From assembly GCF_007559335.1 (NCBI RefSeq), contig NZ_VMBG01000001.1, positions 1,302,001-1,366,000 on the forward strand: 64,000 bases of DNA, in the 5' to 3' direction. Below, one piece after another: positions 57,128 through 64,000 of the stretch (position 1 is the stretch's first letter; each line of letters starts with the position of its first letter). Below the pieces are notes generated by a model. That model made no database searches. It saw only the letters and a program-made list of their open reading frames with translations, and was not told where the DNA came from. This DNA is from Rariglobus hedericola (lineage in GTDB: Bacteria > Verrucomicrobiota > Verrucomicrobiia > Opitutales > Opitutaceae). A program made the translations under genes and the position numbers.

Positions 57128-58108
57128 ATGGCCGTTATCTCTTACCGCGAAGCCATCCGCGCCGCTCTCGCCGAGGAACTCACCCGCGACGAAAACGTCG
57201 TCCTCATGGGCGAGGAAGTCGCCAACTTCCACGGCGCCTACAAGGTCTCCGAAGGCCTCCTCGAAAAATTCGGCCCCGACCGCATCGTGGACACGCCCAT
57301 CTCCGAAGCCGGTTTCATCGGCATGGGCGTCGGCGCCTCCATGCTCGGCGTCCGTCCCGTGATGGAGCTCATGTTCTGGTCCTTCTACTCCGTCGCCTTC
57401 GACCAGATCCTTAACAACGCCGCCAACGTCCGCTACATGTCCGGCGGTCTCATCAACTGCCCGATCGTCATCCGCGGCCCCGCCAACGGCGGCACCAATG
57501 TCGGTGCCACCCACTCCCACACACCCGAGAACGTCCTCGCCAACCACCCTGGTGTTAAGGTGATCGTTCCCGCCACCGCCGCCGACGCCAAGGGCCTCCT
57601 CAAGTCCGCCATCCGCGACAACGACCCCTGCTTTTTCCTAGAGAACACCATTCTCTACGGCGAAAAGGGCGAAGTCTCCGATGATCCCGAGCTGCTCATC
57701 CCGCTCGGCGTCGCCGACGTGAAACGTCAGGGCACCGATCTCACCATCGTCACCTACGGGCGTTGCGTTCTCCACTCCCTCGTTGCCGCAGACATCCTTG
57801 AAAAAGAACACGATGTGTCCGTCGAGGTCATCGACTTGCGAACCATCCGCCCGCTCGACATCGACACCGTGCTCGCCTCGGTGAAGAAGACCCACCGCGT
57901 CCTCATCGTCGAAGAGCAAAAGCCCTTCGCCAGCGTCGGCTCGCAGCTCGCCTATATGATCCAGCGCGAAGCCTTCGACGAACTCGACGGTCCCATCCAC
58001 CGTCTCGCGACCATCGACGCGCCCGCCATCTACAGCCCGCCCGTCGAAGTCGAACAGCTCCCCAACCCCCAGCGCGTCCTTAAAGCCGCCCTCGCCGCCG
58101 TCGAATAA
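57128..58108 (+). CDS. pdhB: Pyruvate dehydrogenase E1 beta subunit
   Basis: The 326-residue partner of PdhA. It has the N-terminal start MAVISYREAIRAALAEE, the MGEEVANFHGAYKVSEGL block, the FWSFYSVAFDQILNNAANV interface (split), the ISEAGFIGMGVGASM segment and the C-terminal domain VIDLRTIRPLDIDTVL typical of E1 beta. It forms the alpha2-beta2 E1 with PdhA; E3 is not in the window. Confidence 0.96.
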   Translation: MAVISYREAIRAALAEELTRDENVVLMGEEVANFHGAYKVSEGLLEKFGPDRIVDTPISEAGFIGMGVGASMLGVRPVMELMFWSFYSVAFDQILNNAANVRYMSGGLINCPIVIRGPANGGTNVGATHSHTPENVLANHPGVKVIVPATAADAKGLLKSAIRDNDPCFFLENTILYGEKGEVSDDPELLIPLGVADVKRQGTDLTIVTYGRCVLHSLVAADILEKEHDVSVEVIDLRTIRPLDIDTVLASVKKTHRVLIVEEQKPFASVGSQLAYMIQREAFDELDGPIHRLATIDAPAIYSPPVEVEQLPNPQRVLKAALAAVE

Positions 58109-58120
58109 TTCTCGCCGCCG

Positions 58121-58153
58121 TCTACTCACTACCCGCTACTCGCTACTCACTAC
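58121..58153. repeat. CTACTCACTAC-type tract between pdhB and pdhC
   Basis: Tandem, slightly varied copies of CTACTCAC/GCTACTCG occupy the 54-base gap, parallel to the tract between pdhA and pdhB. Confidence 0.5.
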
Positions 58154-58162
58154 TTTTCAAAA

Positions 58163-59491
58163 ATGGCCAACATCATCGAAATGCCGAAACTCAGCGACAC
58201 CATGACGGTGGGCACGCTGGTCAAGTGGCTCAAAAAAGAAGGCGACGTCGTTAAATCCGGCGACAACCTCGCCGAAGTCGAAACCGACAAGGCCACGATG
58301 GAGCTCGAGTGCTTCTTTGATGGCACCCTCCTCAAAATCTTCGCCGAAGCCGGTTCCCAAGTCGCACTAGGCGCCCCGCTCTGCGCCGTCGGCAAGGCCG
58401 GCGAAACCGTCGAGGCCCCCGCCTCCACCGCTCCTGCTCCGGCCGCCAAGGAAGAACCCAAGAAAGAAGCCTCCGCCAAGGCCGAAGCCGCCCCCGCTCC
58501 CGCCGCCTCTGGGGAAAAGAAGGAAGCCGAACTCAAGAAACCGTCCGCCGACACCGCGCCCGCTCCCTCCGCCCCGGCCCGCGCCGAAGGCGAACGCGTC
58601 AAGATCTCCCCTCTCGCCAAAAAGCTCGCCGACGAAAAAGGCATCGATCTCTCCTCCGTCACCGGCTCCGGCCCCGGCGGACGCATCGTTCGAGCCGACA
58701 TTGAAGCCGCTGCCAAAAACCCCAAGCCCGCCGCGTCCGCCAAGAGCGGTGCACCCGCCGCCTCCTTCTCCGGCGGCACCGTCGGCGCCAAGGGTCCGAT
58801 CCAGGACGAACGCACCGTCACCGTCTCCACGATGCGCGGCGTCATCGGCAAACGCCTCCTCGAGTCGAAGACCACCATCCCGCACTTCTACCTCGAAATC
58901 GAAGTGGACGCCGAGCCCCTCATGGCGCTCCGCGAGCAGCTCAACAAAGGCCTCGAAAAGGCCGGCGTTAAACTCTCCGTCAACGACTTCATCCTCAAGG
59001 GCAGCGCTGAAGCCCTTCGTCGCGTCCCCGATGTCAACGCCGCTTGGGAAGGCACGCAGATCCGTTACTTCGGCTCTGCCCATGTCTCCTTCGCCGTGGC
59101 CCTCCCCGACGGTCTCATCACCCCGGTCGTCCGCGACGCCCATGACAAGTCGATCTTCCAAGTCAGCTCCGAAGCCAAGTCCCTCGGCAAACTCGCCAAG
59201 GACAAGAAGCTCAAGCCCGACCAGTTCACCGGCGGCACCTTCTGCGTGTCCAACCTCGGCATGATGGGCATCCCGAAGTTCTTCCCGATCATCAACCCGC
59301 CCAACGCCGCCATCCTCGGCGTCGGCACCACGGTAACGAAGCCCGTCGTGAAAAACGGTCAGATCGTCATCGGCCAGACCCTCACGCTGACCCTCTCCGC
59401 CGACCACCGCGTGGTCGATGGAGCCGTCGGCGCACAGTTCCTCGCCGCCTTGAAGGCCGTCCTCGAGAGCCCTGCCCTGCTCCTCGTCTAA
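58163..59491 (+). CDS. pdhC: Pyruvate dehydrogenase E2 (dihydrolipoyl acetyltransferase)
   Basis: The 442-residue core subunit: a lipoyl domain (residues 1-77) whose lysine lies in ETDKATMELE, an Ala/Pro/Lys-rich flexible linker (about 80-140), a peripheral subunit-binding domain (ISPLAKKLADEKGIDLSSV, then GSGPGGRIVRADIE) and the acyltransferase domain (about 215-442) with the catalytic His in LSADHRVVDG near the C-terminus. Only one lipoyl domain is present. The linker is unusually rich in Ala-Pro-Lys repeats. A strong terminator follows. Confidence 0.96.
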   Translation: MANIIEMPKLSDTMTVGTLVKWLKKEGDVVKSGDNLAEVETDKATMELECFFDGTLLKIFAEAGSQVALGAPLCAVGKAGETVEAPASTAPAPAAKEEPKKEASAKAEAAPAPAASGEKKEAELKKPSADTAPAPSAPARAEGERVKISPLAKKLADEKGIDLSSVTGSGPGGRIVRADIEAAAKNPKPAASAKSGAPAASFSGGTVGAKGPIQDERTVTVSTMRGVIGKRLLESKTTIPHFYLEIEVDAEPLMALREQLNKGLEKAGVKLSVNDFILKGSAEALRRVPDVNAAWEGTQIRYFGSAHVSFAVALPDGLITPVVRDAHDKSIFQVSSEAKSLGKLAKDKKLKPDQFTGGTFCVSNLGMMGIPKFFPIINPPNAAILGVGTTVTKPVVKNGQIVIGQTLTLTLSADHRVVDGAVGAQFLAALKAVLESPALLLV

Positions 59492-59516
59492 ACGAGGCCG
59501 CAAGAACTCGCCCGAT

Positions 59517-59546
59517 AAAAGCCCGGCCTGATCAGCCGGGCTTTTT
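59517..59546 (+). terminator. Intrinsic terminator of the pdh operon
   Basis: AAAAGCCCGGC pairs with GCCGGGCTTTT (11 bp) around a 7-base loop, followed by T; 26 bases after the pdhC stop codon. Confidence 0.92.
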
Positions 59547-59598
59547 CGTGCCCATTTCTGCGCGCTTCTCCATGTAAATCAGGAACCCAATCATTTAG

Positions 59599-59625
59599 TT
59601 GACATATCAACCATTTATCTATTCT
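59599..59625 (+). promoter_or_regulatory. Candidate promoter of the carrier-protein cluster
   Basis: A perfect TTGACA (59599-59604) lies 15 bases before TATTCT (59620-59625), in an AT-rich stretch that contrasts with the flanking GC-rich DNA, and 11 bases before the first start codon. The spacing is short and the leader would be very small. Confidence 0.4.
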
Positions 59626-59635
59626 CATTATTTCC

Positions 59636-60607
59636 ATGCCTGAAATGGATACAGCCGGAATCGGCCTGGGAGGAATTGCCGCCATACTTCCCCCGAATCG
59701 CAGCCACCTCGATTCACTGCACGCAAACGGCCTGCTGATCTCAAAACCAGCCGATCTCGTCGCCCTCGGCTTCAGCCACGCCCACCTCGCCGACGCCACC
59801 CATGATGCCGCCTGGTTGGCAGCTACCGCCGCCTCAGCCGCGTTAAACGATGCTGGTCTGTCAGCGATCGACATCGACGCCCTCATCTGGGCAAGCGCCC
59901 TTCCGGCCAATCATGTTGTCTCCGGCAACCACCCGTCATCCTTCCTCGCCGCGTTCAACTCTCCGGCCAGCCAGCTGCAAGACTCATTGGGGATGGATCG
60001 CGCAATCGTTCACGGTATAGCCCAACAGGGCTGCGGAGGCATGTTTGCTGCCCTGCGCAGTGCCCGTGCTTTGCTTGTAGCCGAACCCCAACTACAGCAC
60101 GTGCTCTGCGTGGGCGTGGATATTCTACCAGTTGGTTCACCACGCGAAATCCTCTACAACGTTATCAGCGATGCCGCTGCTGCGGTTGTTGTCTCACGCT
60201 CGGGCGCAAGGCTGCGCTGGATCGACTGCCATCAAGTATCCAAAGGCTATTACTGGGACGTCCCCGCACGCCAAAAAGAGATTATCGCCTCCTATTTTCC
60301 GACCTCCCGCTTGGTCATTACTGAACTGCTTGCCCGCAACCAGCTCAGTGGATCCGGACTCGCCCATGTGGTGCCAAACGGCATCGGTGCCGGCAGCTGG
60401 GAAATCCTCTGCCAACTGTGCGGTATTCCGATTGATCGGATTCGTAAACCCGCTGGCGAATTCGGCCACACCATAGCCGCCGACAACATCCTTCACTTGG
60501 CGGCGCTGAGCAAAACGCAGGCACTTCACACCGGGGATAAACTGCTGCTTTTCACCTACGGTTTCGGCTCGAGCTGGTGCGGCATTTTGCTGGAGCAAAT
60601 CTCATGA
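59636..60607 (+). CDS. KAS III-like beta-ketoacyl synthase (FabH/thiolase fold)
   Basis: The 323-residue product follows the FabH layout. A nucleophile cysteine sits in GIAQQGCGGMFAAL (about residue 132). Where FabH has HQAN, this has HVVPNGIG, and where FabH has the GNTSAS motif this has EFGHTIAADN, so the canonical Asn is replaced by His. The His in HVVPN and the His in GHT would complete a C-H-H type triad, which occurs in some KAS/CoA-using relatives. It may condense, acylate or transfer an acyl group. It starts the terminal cluster and overlaps the next gene by ATGA. Confidence 0.82.
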   Translation: MPEMDTAGIGLGGIAAILPPNRSHLDSLHANGLLISKPADLVALGFSHAHLADATHDAAWLAATAASAALNDAGLSAIDIDALIWASALPANHVVSGNHPSSFLAAFNSPASQLQDSLGMDRAIVHGIAQQGCGGMFAALRSARALLVAEPQLQHVLCVGVDILPVGSPREILYNVISDAAAAVVVSRSGARLRWIDCHQVSKGYYWDVPARQKEIIASYFPTSRLVITELLARNQLSGSGLAHVVPNGIGAGSWEILCQLCGIPIDRIRKPAGEFGHTIAADNILHLAALSKTQALHTGDKLLLFTYGFGSSWCGILLEQIS

Positions 60608-61653
60608 ATCGCCCGTCTCTATTGATAACCGGCGCCACCGGTGCAGTCGGCCGTCCGCTTCTGTCCGCACTGCTGGCTTCGGAGCAATTCCACACGATAC
60701 ACGCCTTGGTGCGCGATCCTTCGTCGCTGGCTGCCTCACCCGGCTTAAACCTCATCGTGGGAGATCTCGCGGATCCAACTTGGTCCTGCTTCACGTTGCC
60801 GTGCGTCGATGTGATCATCCATGCCGCCGCGAGCACACGTTTCCGCGACACAGCCGAGACGTTGCTAGCCATCAATCTCGCCGGCACCGCCCGCTTGCTT
60901 TCGTGGGCCGAATCCCTCGGTAACGCCCCCCGTTTTATTCATCTCAGCACCTGCTGCGTCGCAGGAAAAAGGAGCGGAGAAATCCTCGAAACCCCGCTCT
61001 CACACGAGACGGATTTCGTAAACACCTACGAGCTCACGAAGTGGCAGGCCGAACAGCGCGTGCATTCCTCCCCTCTCGGACCCGAGATCGTTCGTCTCGC
61101 CACCGTGGCCGGATCGGAGATCGACGGAACTCTCAGCCGCCCCGGTGCTCTTCACGCCTCCCTTAAATGGTTTCGCCGCGGCCTGCTCCCGCTCATTCCC
61201 GGAGCAAGCGACACACCCATTGACCTGATCTCAACCGAACTCGTCACGCGTTTCATCACCAAACTGTTAAACACCGCTCCCACTCCTCACGCGATCTATC
61301 ACCTCTCTGCGGGCTCCCATGCACTATCACTTTCCAAACTGCTCGAACTAGCCGCCTCGCAGTGCCGGATGAGCGATCAGGCCTGGCGGCGCGGTCAAAT
61401 TCTCGCGCCCGTCATCGCCACAAAAGAGACCTTCGATGCGTTCAGAATCTCCATCATGAAAAGCCGAGATCTCCTCTTCAATGAGGTGCTCGCCTCCGCC
61501 GATTTGTTTCTTCCCGTTCTGCTATTTTCCAAGCGTTTTTCCACGAGCCAAGCCGAACACATATGGGGAGGGAAACTCCCGCTGCCAGACCCGACGACCT
61601 TCGTTTCGCGGGTGGTCGCCGCCGCCATTCCAACACCGCTTCCTATATTATGA
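60604..61653 (+). CDS. NAD(P)-dependent SDR, thioester-reductase-like
   Basis: Extended short-chain dehydrogenase of 349 residues starting MNRPSLLITGATGAVGRPLL (Rossmann GxxGxxG at 10-16). The active-site YxxxK is YELTK (about residue 142) and HAAASTRFRDTAE is the second family landmark. Extended SDRs of the male-sterility/thioester-reductase type release acyl or aminoacyl thioesters from carrier proteins as aldehydes or alcohols, a good fit next to two carrier proteins. Isomerase or epimerase activity remains possible. Overlaps its neighbours by 4 bases at both ends. Confidence 0.82.
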   Translation: MNRPSLLITGATGAVGRPLLSALLASEQFHTIHALVRDPSSLAASPGLNLIVGDLADPTWSCFTLPCVDVIIHAAASTRFRDTAETLLAINLAGTARLLSWAESLGNAPRFIHLSTCCVAGKRSGEILETPLSHETDFVNTYELTKWQAEQRVHSSPLGPEIVRLATVAGSEIDGTLSRPGALHASLKWFRRGLLPLIPGASDTPIDLISTELVTRFITKLLNTAPTPHAIYHLSAGSHALSLSKLLELAASQCRMSDQAWRRGQILAPVIATKETFDAFRISIMKSRDLLFNEVLASADLFLPVLLFSKRFSTSQAEHIWGGKLPLPDPTTFVSRVVAAAIPTPLPIL

Positions 61654-61997
61654 ATGCATCTCTTGCGCATGCGAATTCGGCAGAGTTTTCCGCCGCCTTG
61701 CGCGATTTCATCAACGTCGAGTTACCCAAGCTCAATCCGCGCATCACCACCTCTCCAGGCGTGGATGCGGCCACACCACTCTTCGAGACCGGCATTATCG
61801 ATAGTCTCGGAATCCTCCACCTCATCGCCTGGGTCGAGCGCGCCACCGGTCATGAAATTCCGATCGGCAAGGTCGTGATGAAGCATTTCCAGACAATCAC
61901 CGCCATCACCGAAACTTTTTATTCAACCGACTCCTGCCATGAAAATTGCCACCGCTGCCCTCACTGCAAACGCCGCGCCGATTCGCATGAGCACTGA
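61650..61997 (+). CDS. Acyl/aminoacyl carrier protein (first of two)
   Basis: The 115-residue protein starts at 61650 (ATGA with the SDR stop). The phosphopantetheine-attachment serine is Ser52 in TGIIDSLGIL, and helix II/III sequence follows (HLIAWVERATGHEIPIGKV). The last 20 residues are Cys/His-rich (CHENCHRCPHC) and are probably a by-product of the 59-base overlap with the ligase frame rather than a metal site. The DSL with Gly-Ile instead of the usual Leu-Asp is characteristic of specialised CPs. Confidence 0.88.
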   Translation: MNASLAHANSAEFSAALRDFINVELPKLNPRITTSPGVDAATPLFETGIIDSLGILHLIAWVERATGHEIPIGKVVMKHFQTITAITETFYSTDSCHENCHRCPHCKRRADSHEH

Positions 61998-62742
61998 AAT
62001 CGCCCGCTTCGAACGCATCGATCAGGCCTTCGTCGCCTGGGCACAAGACTGGCAAGCCGACATTGCTCAATTCCCCGCCTTGATCGCTTCGTCGACTCTT
62101 TGCCACGCCGGTTATCCCGCTTCCTTTCCCCATTTGTTGATGAGCGCCTGCGCCTGCGCAGATCCCGCTCAACCACTGACACATTTACTGGCCTCCGAAA
62201 ATCTCGCGCCCACCGACTGGCTACTGTCCCCCGCCGTCTGCTATCACGCTTACGCCCAATGGAGCGGACAACAACTACCTGAAGGCTCGGGCCGCATTTT
62301 GACGGCCCGTGGCCGCTGCTTCCGTCGTGAAATCGAGTTCATCCCCGGACGTCGTCAGATCGAATTTGAAATGCGCGAGATCATCCTCTGTGGAGATCCC
62401 GAATGGATGGAACCCTTCCTGACGAATGCTGTAACGCGTATCGACGAGATCGCTACATCCAGCAACCTCTCTGGGGTTTGGGCTCTCGCCGAAGATCCTT
62501 TCTTTTTACCGGTCGCCCAAGGAAAAGCGCTCATCCAGCGGCTGCAGGAAACCAAAAAAGAATTCCTCGTTCGCTCAAGCGCTCAACTCGATCCGCTCGC
62601 GATCGCCAGCATCAACCGTCACGGGACGTTCTTCGGCGAGCGCTTTGATCTTCGTCTCGCCAACGGAGCGCCCGCCCACACCGCCTGCATCGCCTTCGGA
62701 CTTGATCGGTGGGCCTCTGCCACCGCCAACGCTGCCGCCTGA
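61939..62742 (+). CDS. Amino acid:carrier-protein ligase, seryl-tRNA-synthetase-like
   Basis: A 267-residue class II synthetase core without a tRNA-binding arm. Motif 2 is seen as RCFRREIEFIPGRR...EFEMREI and motif 3 as AFGLDRW near the C-terminus. Cys100, Glu143 or Glu146, and Cys249 are spaced as expected for the zinc site of SerRS-like enzymes. Such homologues (for example from Bradyrhizobium) activate glycine or alanine with ATP and load it on a carrier protein instead of tRNA. Flanking carrier-protein genes make this assignment strong. The start may instead be 61987 (MSTEIARFERI). Confidence 0.82.
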   Translation: MKIATAALTANAAPIRMSTEIARFERIDQAFVAWAQDWQADIAQFPALIASSTLCHAGYPASFPHLLMSACACADPAQPLTHLLASENLAPTDWLLSPAVCYHAYAQWSGQQLPEGSGRILTARGRCFRREIEFIPGRRQIEFEMREIILCGDPEWMEPFLTNAVTRIDEIATSSNLSGVWALAEDPFFLPVAQGKALIQRLQETKKEFLVRSSAQLDPLAIASINRHGTFFGERFDLRLANGAPAHTACIAFGLDRWASATANAAA

Positions 62743-62749
62743 ACACCAC

Positions 62750-62977
62750 ATGGAAACTTCCATTAAACTTCGTCTCGCACGCGTGTGCCCGACCCTCGCT
62801 CCAAGACTTTCGCCCGACGTCCCGCTGATTGCCTGTGGCTTGGACAGTTTGGAGTTCGTCGAACTGCTGTGCGCCATCGAGTCCGAATTTCAAGTCCGTC
62901 TCAGCGTAGACGATCTCACGCCTGAAACCACCGCCCGAAATCTTTTCGATCTCATCACCAACCGCATGATCCGCTAA
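62750..62977 (+). CDS. Acyl/aminoacyl carrier protein (second of two)
   Basis: The 75-residue product starts at 62750, 7 bases after the ligase stop. The attachment site is Ser33 in CGLDSLEFVELL, and the helix-rich remainder ends FDLITNRMIR. It is shorter than the first CP and more like canonical ACP. It is probably the cognate carrier for the ligase or for the KAS III-like enzyme; sequence does not say which. Confidence 0.88.
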   Translation: METSIKLRLARVCPTLAPRLSPDVPLIACGLDSLEFVELLCAIESEFQVRLSVDDLTPETTARNLFDLITNRMIR

Positions 62978-62983
62978 TTTCCC

Positions 62984-63676
62984 ATGACCTACGCCGATTA
63001 TCTTTCCCAGTCCGAACGCCAACGCTGGCTCATCGAAACCGACATCGACTGGGACAACGTCAACGCGCCCGCTTCGCTCACGCAGCCAGACTTGCTCAAA
63101 CGTCTGCGCGACGCCGCCCTCATCGAATCATTTTTCCCCATTCTCACGCCCCGTGTGCTCGACGTTCTCTGGGACGATCCCGCCGCCACCGCCATCTTCA
63201 GCGTTCAACTTTACGAAAGCTATAAACACTTCCACGTCTTCAATCTCTACTTGGAAAAAATCGGCTGGAATCCGCTCAACGACGACGACCTCGTGGCCGT
63301 CCGCCGTCGCAACATCGACCTGCATTACGATTCCCCCACCCGCGTCCTGACCCAGTATTTCATGAGCGAACATTTCGCTGCTCACGCGTTCTTCAAAGAC
63401 TCGCGGGCCGCACTCGATCCCGTTCTCAAACGCATTCTCCACCTCGTCGCGCAGGACGAAGTCCGCCACTCCCAATTCGGCTACGAATTACTCTCCGCCC
63501 GTATTGAGCGCCACCCAGCCGAGCGAGCCATCGTGATCGAAGCCGCCCGCTCCTACACGCACTTCGGTGCGTTAGTGGTGGACGAAGTTCCCATCGCCGA
63601 AAAAAACGACTTCACCGCGATCGTCGGACTCAACCAACGCCTCGTCCGTCTCTGCGGCGAGGGCATAGCCGTTTAA
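62984..63676 (+). CDS. Ferritin-like diiron protein, possible oxygenase
   Basis: A 230-residue four-helix-type protein. Candidate iron ligands are Glu48 (LIESFF), Glu78 and His82 (YESYKHF), Glu129 and His134 (SEHFAAH), and Glu159/His162 (DEVRHSQFG), the ExxH pattern of diiron enzymes. Families with this arrangement include N-oxygenases (AurF-like), hydroxylases acting on carrier-bound substrates and desaturases. It is located 6 bases after the second carrier protein. Substrate and reaction are unknown. Confidence 0.75.
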   Translation: MTYADYLSQSERQRWLIETDIDWDNVNAPASLTQPDLLKRLRDAALIESFFPILTPRVLDVLWDDPAATAIFSVQLYESYKHFHVFNLYLEKIGWNPLNDDDLVAVRRRNIDLHYDSPTRVLTQYFMSEHFAAHAFFKDSRAALDPVLKRILHLVAQDEVRHSQFGYELLSARIERHPAERAIVIEAARSYTHFGALVVDEVPIAEKNDFTAIVGLNQRLVRLCGEGIAV

Positions 63677-63687
63677 CTGGTCTCCGG

Positions 63688-64000
63688 ATGAATACCACCA
63701 CCCGCAACCTCGCCTGGAAACTCAATTGGTATCGGCAGAGCGAACTCGAGGGCGCACTGTTGCTCGGACGCATGGTGCGTTTCGCACCAGACGGAGATAC
63801 CGCCTCGCGCCTGCTCAAGCACTGTGCTGACGAGGCTCGTCACGCCCAACTCTGGAGCGAATGCATCGCCACACTCGGCCTGCCGCACGTGCGCATCCAC
63901 CGCAGCTATCAATCGCTTTTCGCCGATCACGGTGGCACGCCGGCCAACCTTACCGAAGTTCTGTCATTCACCCAAATCTTCGAGCGTCGCGTGCATAAAC
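63688..64000 (+). CDS. Second diiron-type protein (3' end outside window)
   Basis: The ATG at 63688 opens a frame that runs to the window end without a stop (104 codons). It begins MNTTTRNLAWKLNWYRQSELEG, split here, with Glu19/Glu21 and Glu49-x2-His52 (ADEARHAQLW), the first half of a ferritin-like diiron site. Its sequence resembles the preceding gene at the ExxH motifs only. It starts 11 bases after that gene. Confidence 0.7.
   Translation, partial: MNTTTRNLAWKLNWYRQSELEGALLLGRMVRFAPDGDTASRLLKHCADEARHAQLWSECIATLGLPHVRIHRSYQSLFADHGGTPANLTEVLSFTQIFERRVHK

Noticed and set aside
61935-61997. Cys/His-rich tail (CHENCHRCPHC) on the first carrier protein, resembling a zinc site
   Set aside because: The segment coincides with the overlap into the ligase frame; the ligase reading explains the bases better.
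59636-64000. Aryl polyene or fatty-acid synthase cluster
   Set aside because: No KAS I/II pair, dehydratase or acyltransferase is visible, and the amino-acid ligase and diiron genes do not belong to those clusters.

Overview
The window (about 60-65% G+C, closely packed genes, many ATGA stop/start overlaps, few Shine-Dalgarno sequences) looks like the chromosome of a member of the Verrucomicrobiota, most probably the Opitutaceae. The main reasons are a pilus locus with the same gene order as Akkermansia muciniphila Amuc_1098-Amuc_1102, a very large secreted Asp-box/Ig protein with the C-terminal domain common in that phylum, and a housekeeping set (tkt, rplS-trmD-rpsP, ychF, glgC, glmS, trpE, rpoD-type sigma, rpsA, hisG, pdhABC). 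The taxonomic call is inference. I saw no rRNA, tRNA, CRISPR array, prophage or intact transposase. No gene-free gap exceeds 300 bases.

Layout. 1-5463: 3' part of a giant secreted repeat protein. 5552-15274: housekeeping genes. 15308-31039: nitrate assimilation island (LysR regulator, signal-less NrtA paralogue, Tat-exported NrtA, permease, two ATPases, porin, siroheme nitrite reductase, diflavin reductase, DmsB-DmsC fusion, molybdopterin nitrate reductase, small secreted protein). 31059-37119: molybdenum cofactor operon (ModE-type HTH protein, TauE/SafE permease, moaA, moaD, moaE, moeA, moaC, mogA/moaB, MOSC protein, mobA) preceded by a ModE-like operator. 37334-44757: sigma factor, rpsA, polyamine genes aguA/aguB, hisG, orphan response regulator. 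44758-55287: GT-C-like membrane protein, 5'-3' exonuclease, and a five-gene pilus-type locus (secretin, two membrane-anchored proteins, PilM-PilN fusion, exported protein). 55391-59491: Nudix hydrolase and pyruvate dehydrogenase operon. 59636-64000: a carrier-protein biosynthetic cluster that runs off the end of the window.

How the genes work together. Nitrate and nitrite enter through the porin and the Nrt ABC transporter. They are reduced by NasA, whose electrons probably come from the membrane-bound DmsBC fusion, and then by NirA, fed by the diflavin reductase. The adjacent moa/moe/mob genes make the bis-molybdopterin guanine dinucleotide cofactor NasA needs. A ModE-like protein and site link cofactor synthesis to molybdate supply.

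The two most notable systems are the pilus locus, which contains a likely homologue of the host-signalling protein Amuc_1100, and the terminal cluster. That cluster combines a KAS III-like enzyme, a thioester-reductase-like SDR, two acyl carrier proteins, a seryl-tRNA-synthetase-like amino acid:carrier-protein ligase and two diiron proteins, and it matches no pathway I recognise. Also unusual are a MITE-like hairpin element wedged between two nitrate genes and short pyrimidine-rich tracts found both between genes and in frame inside genes.
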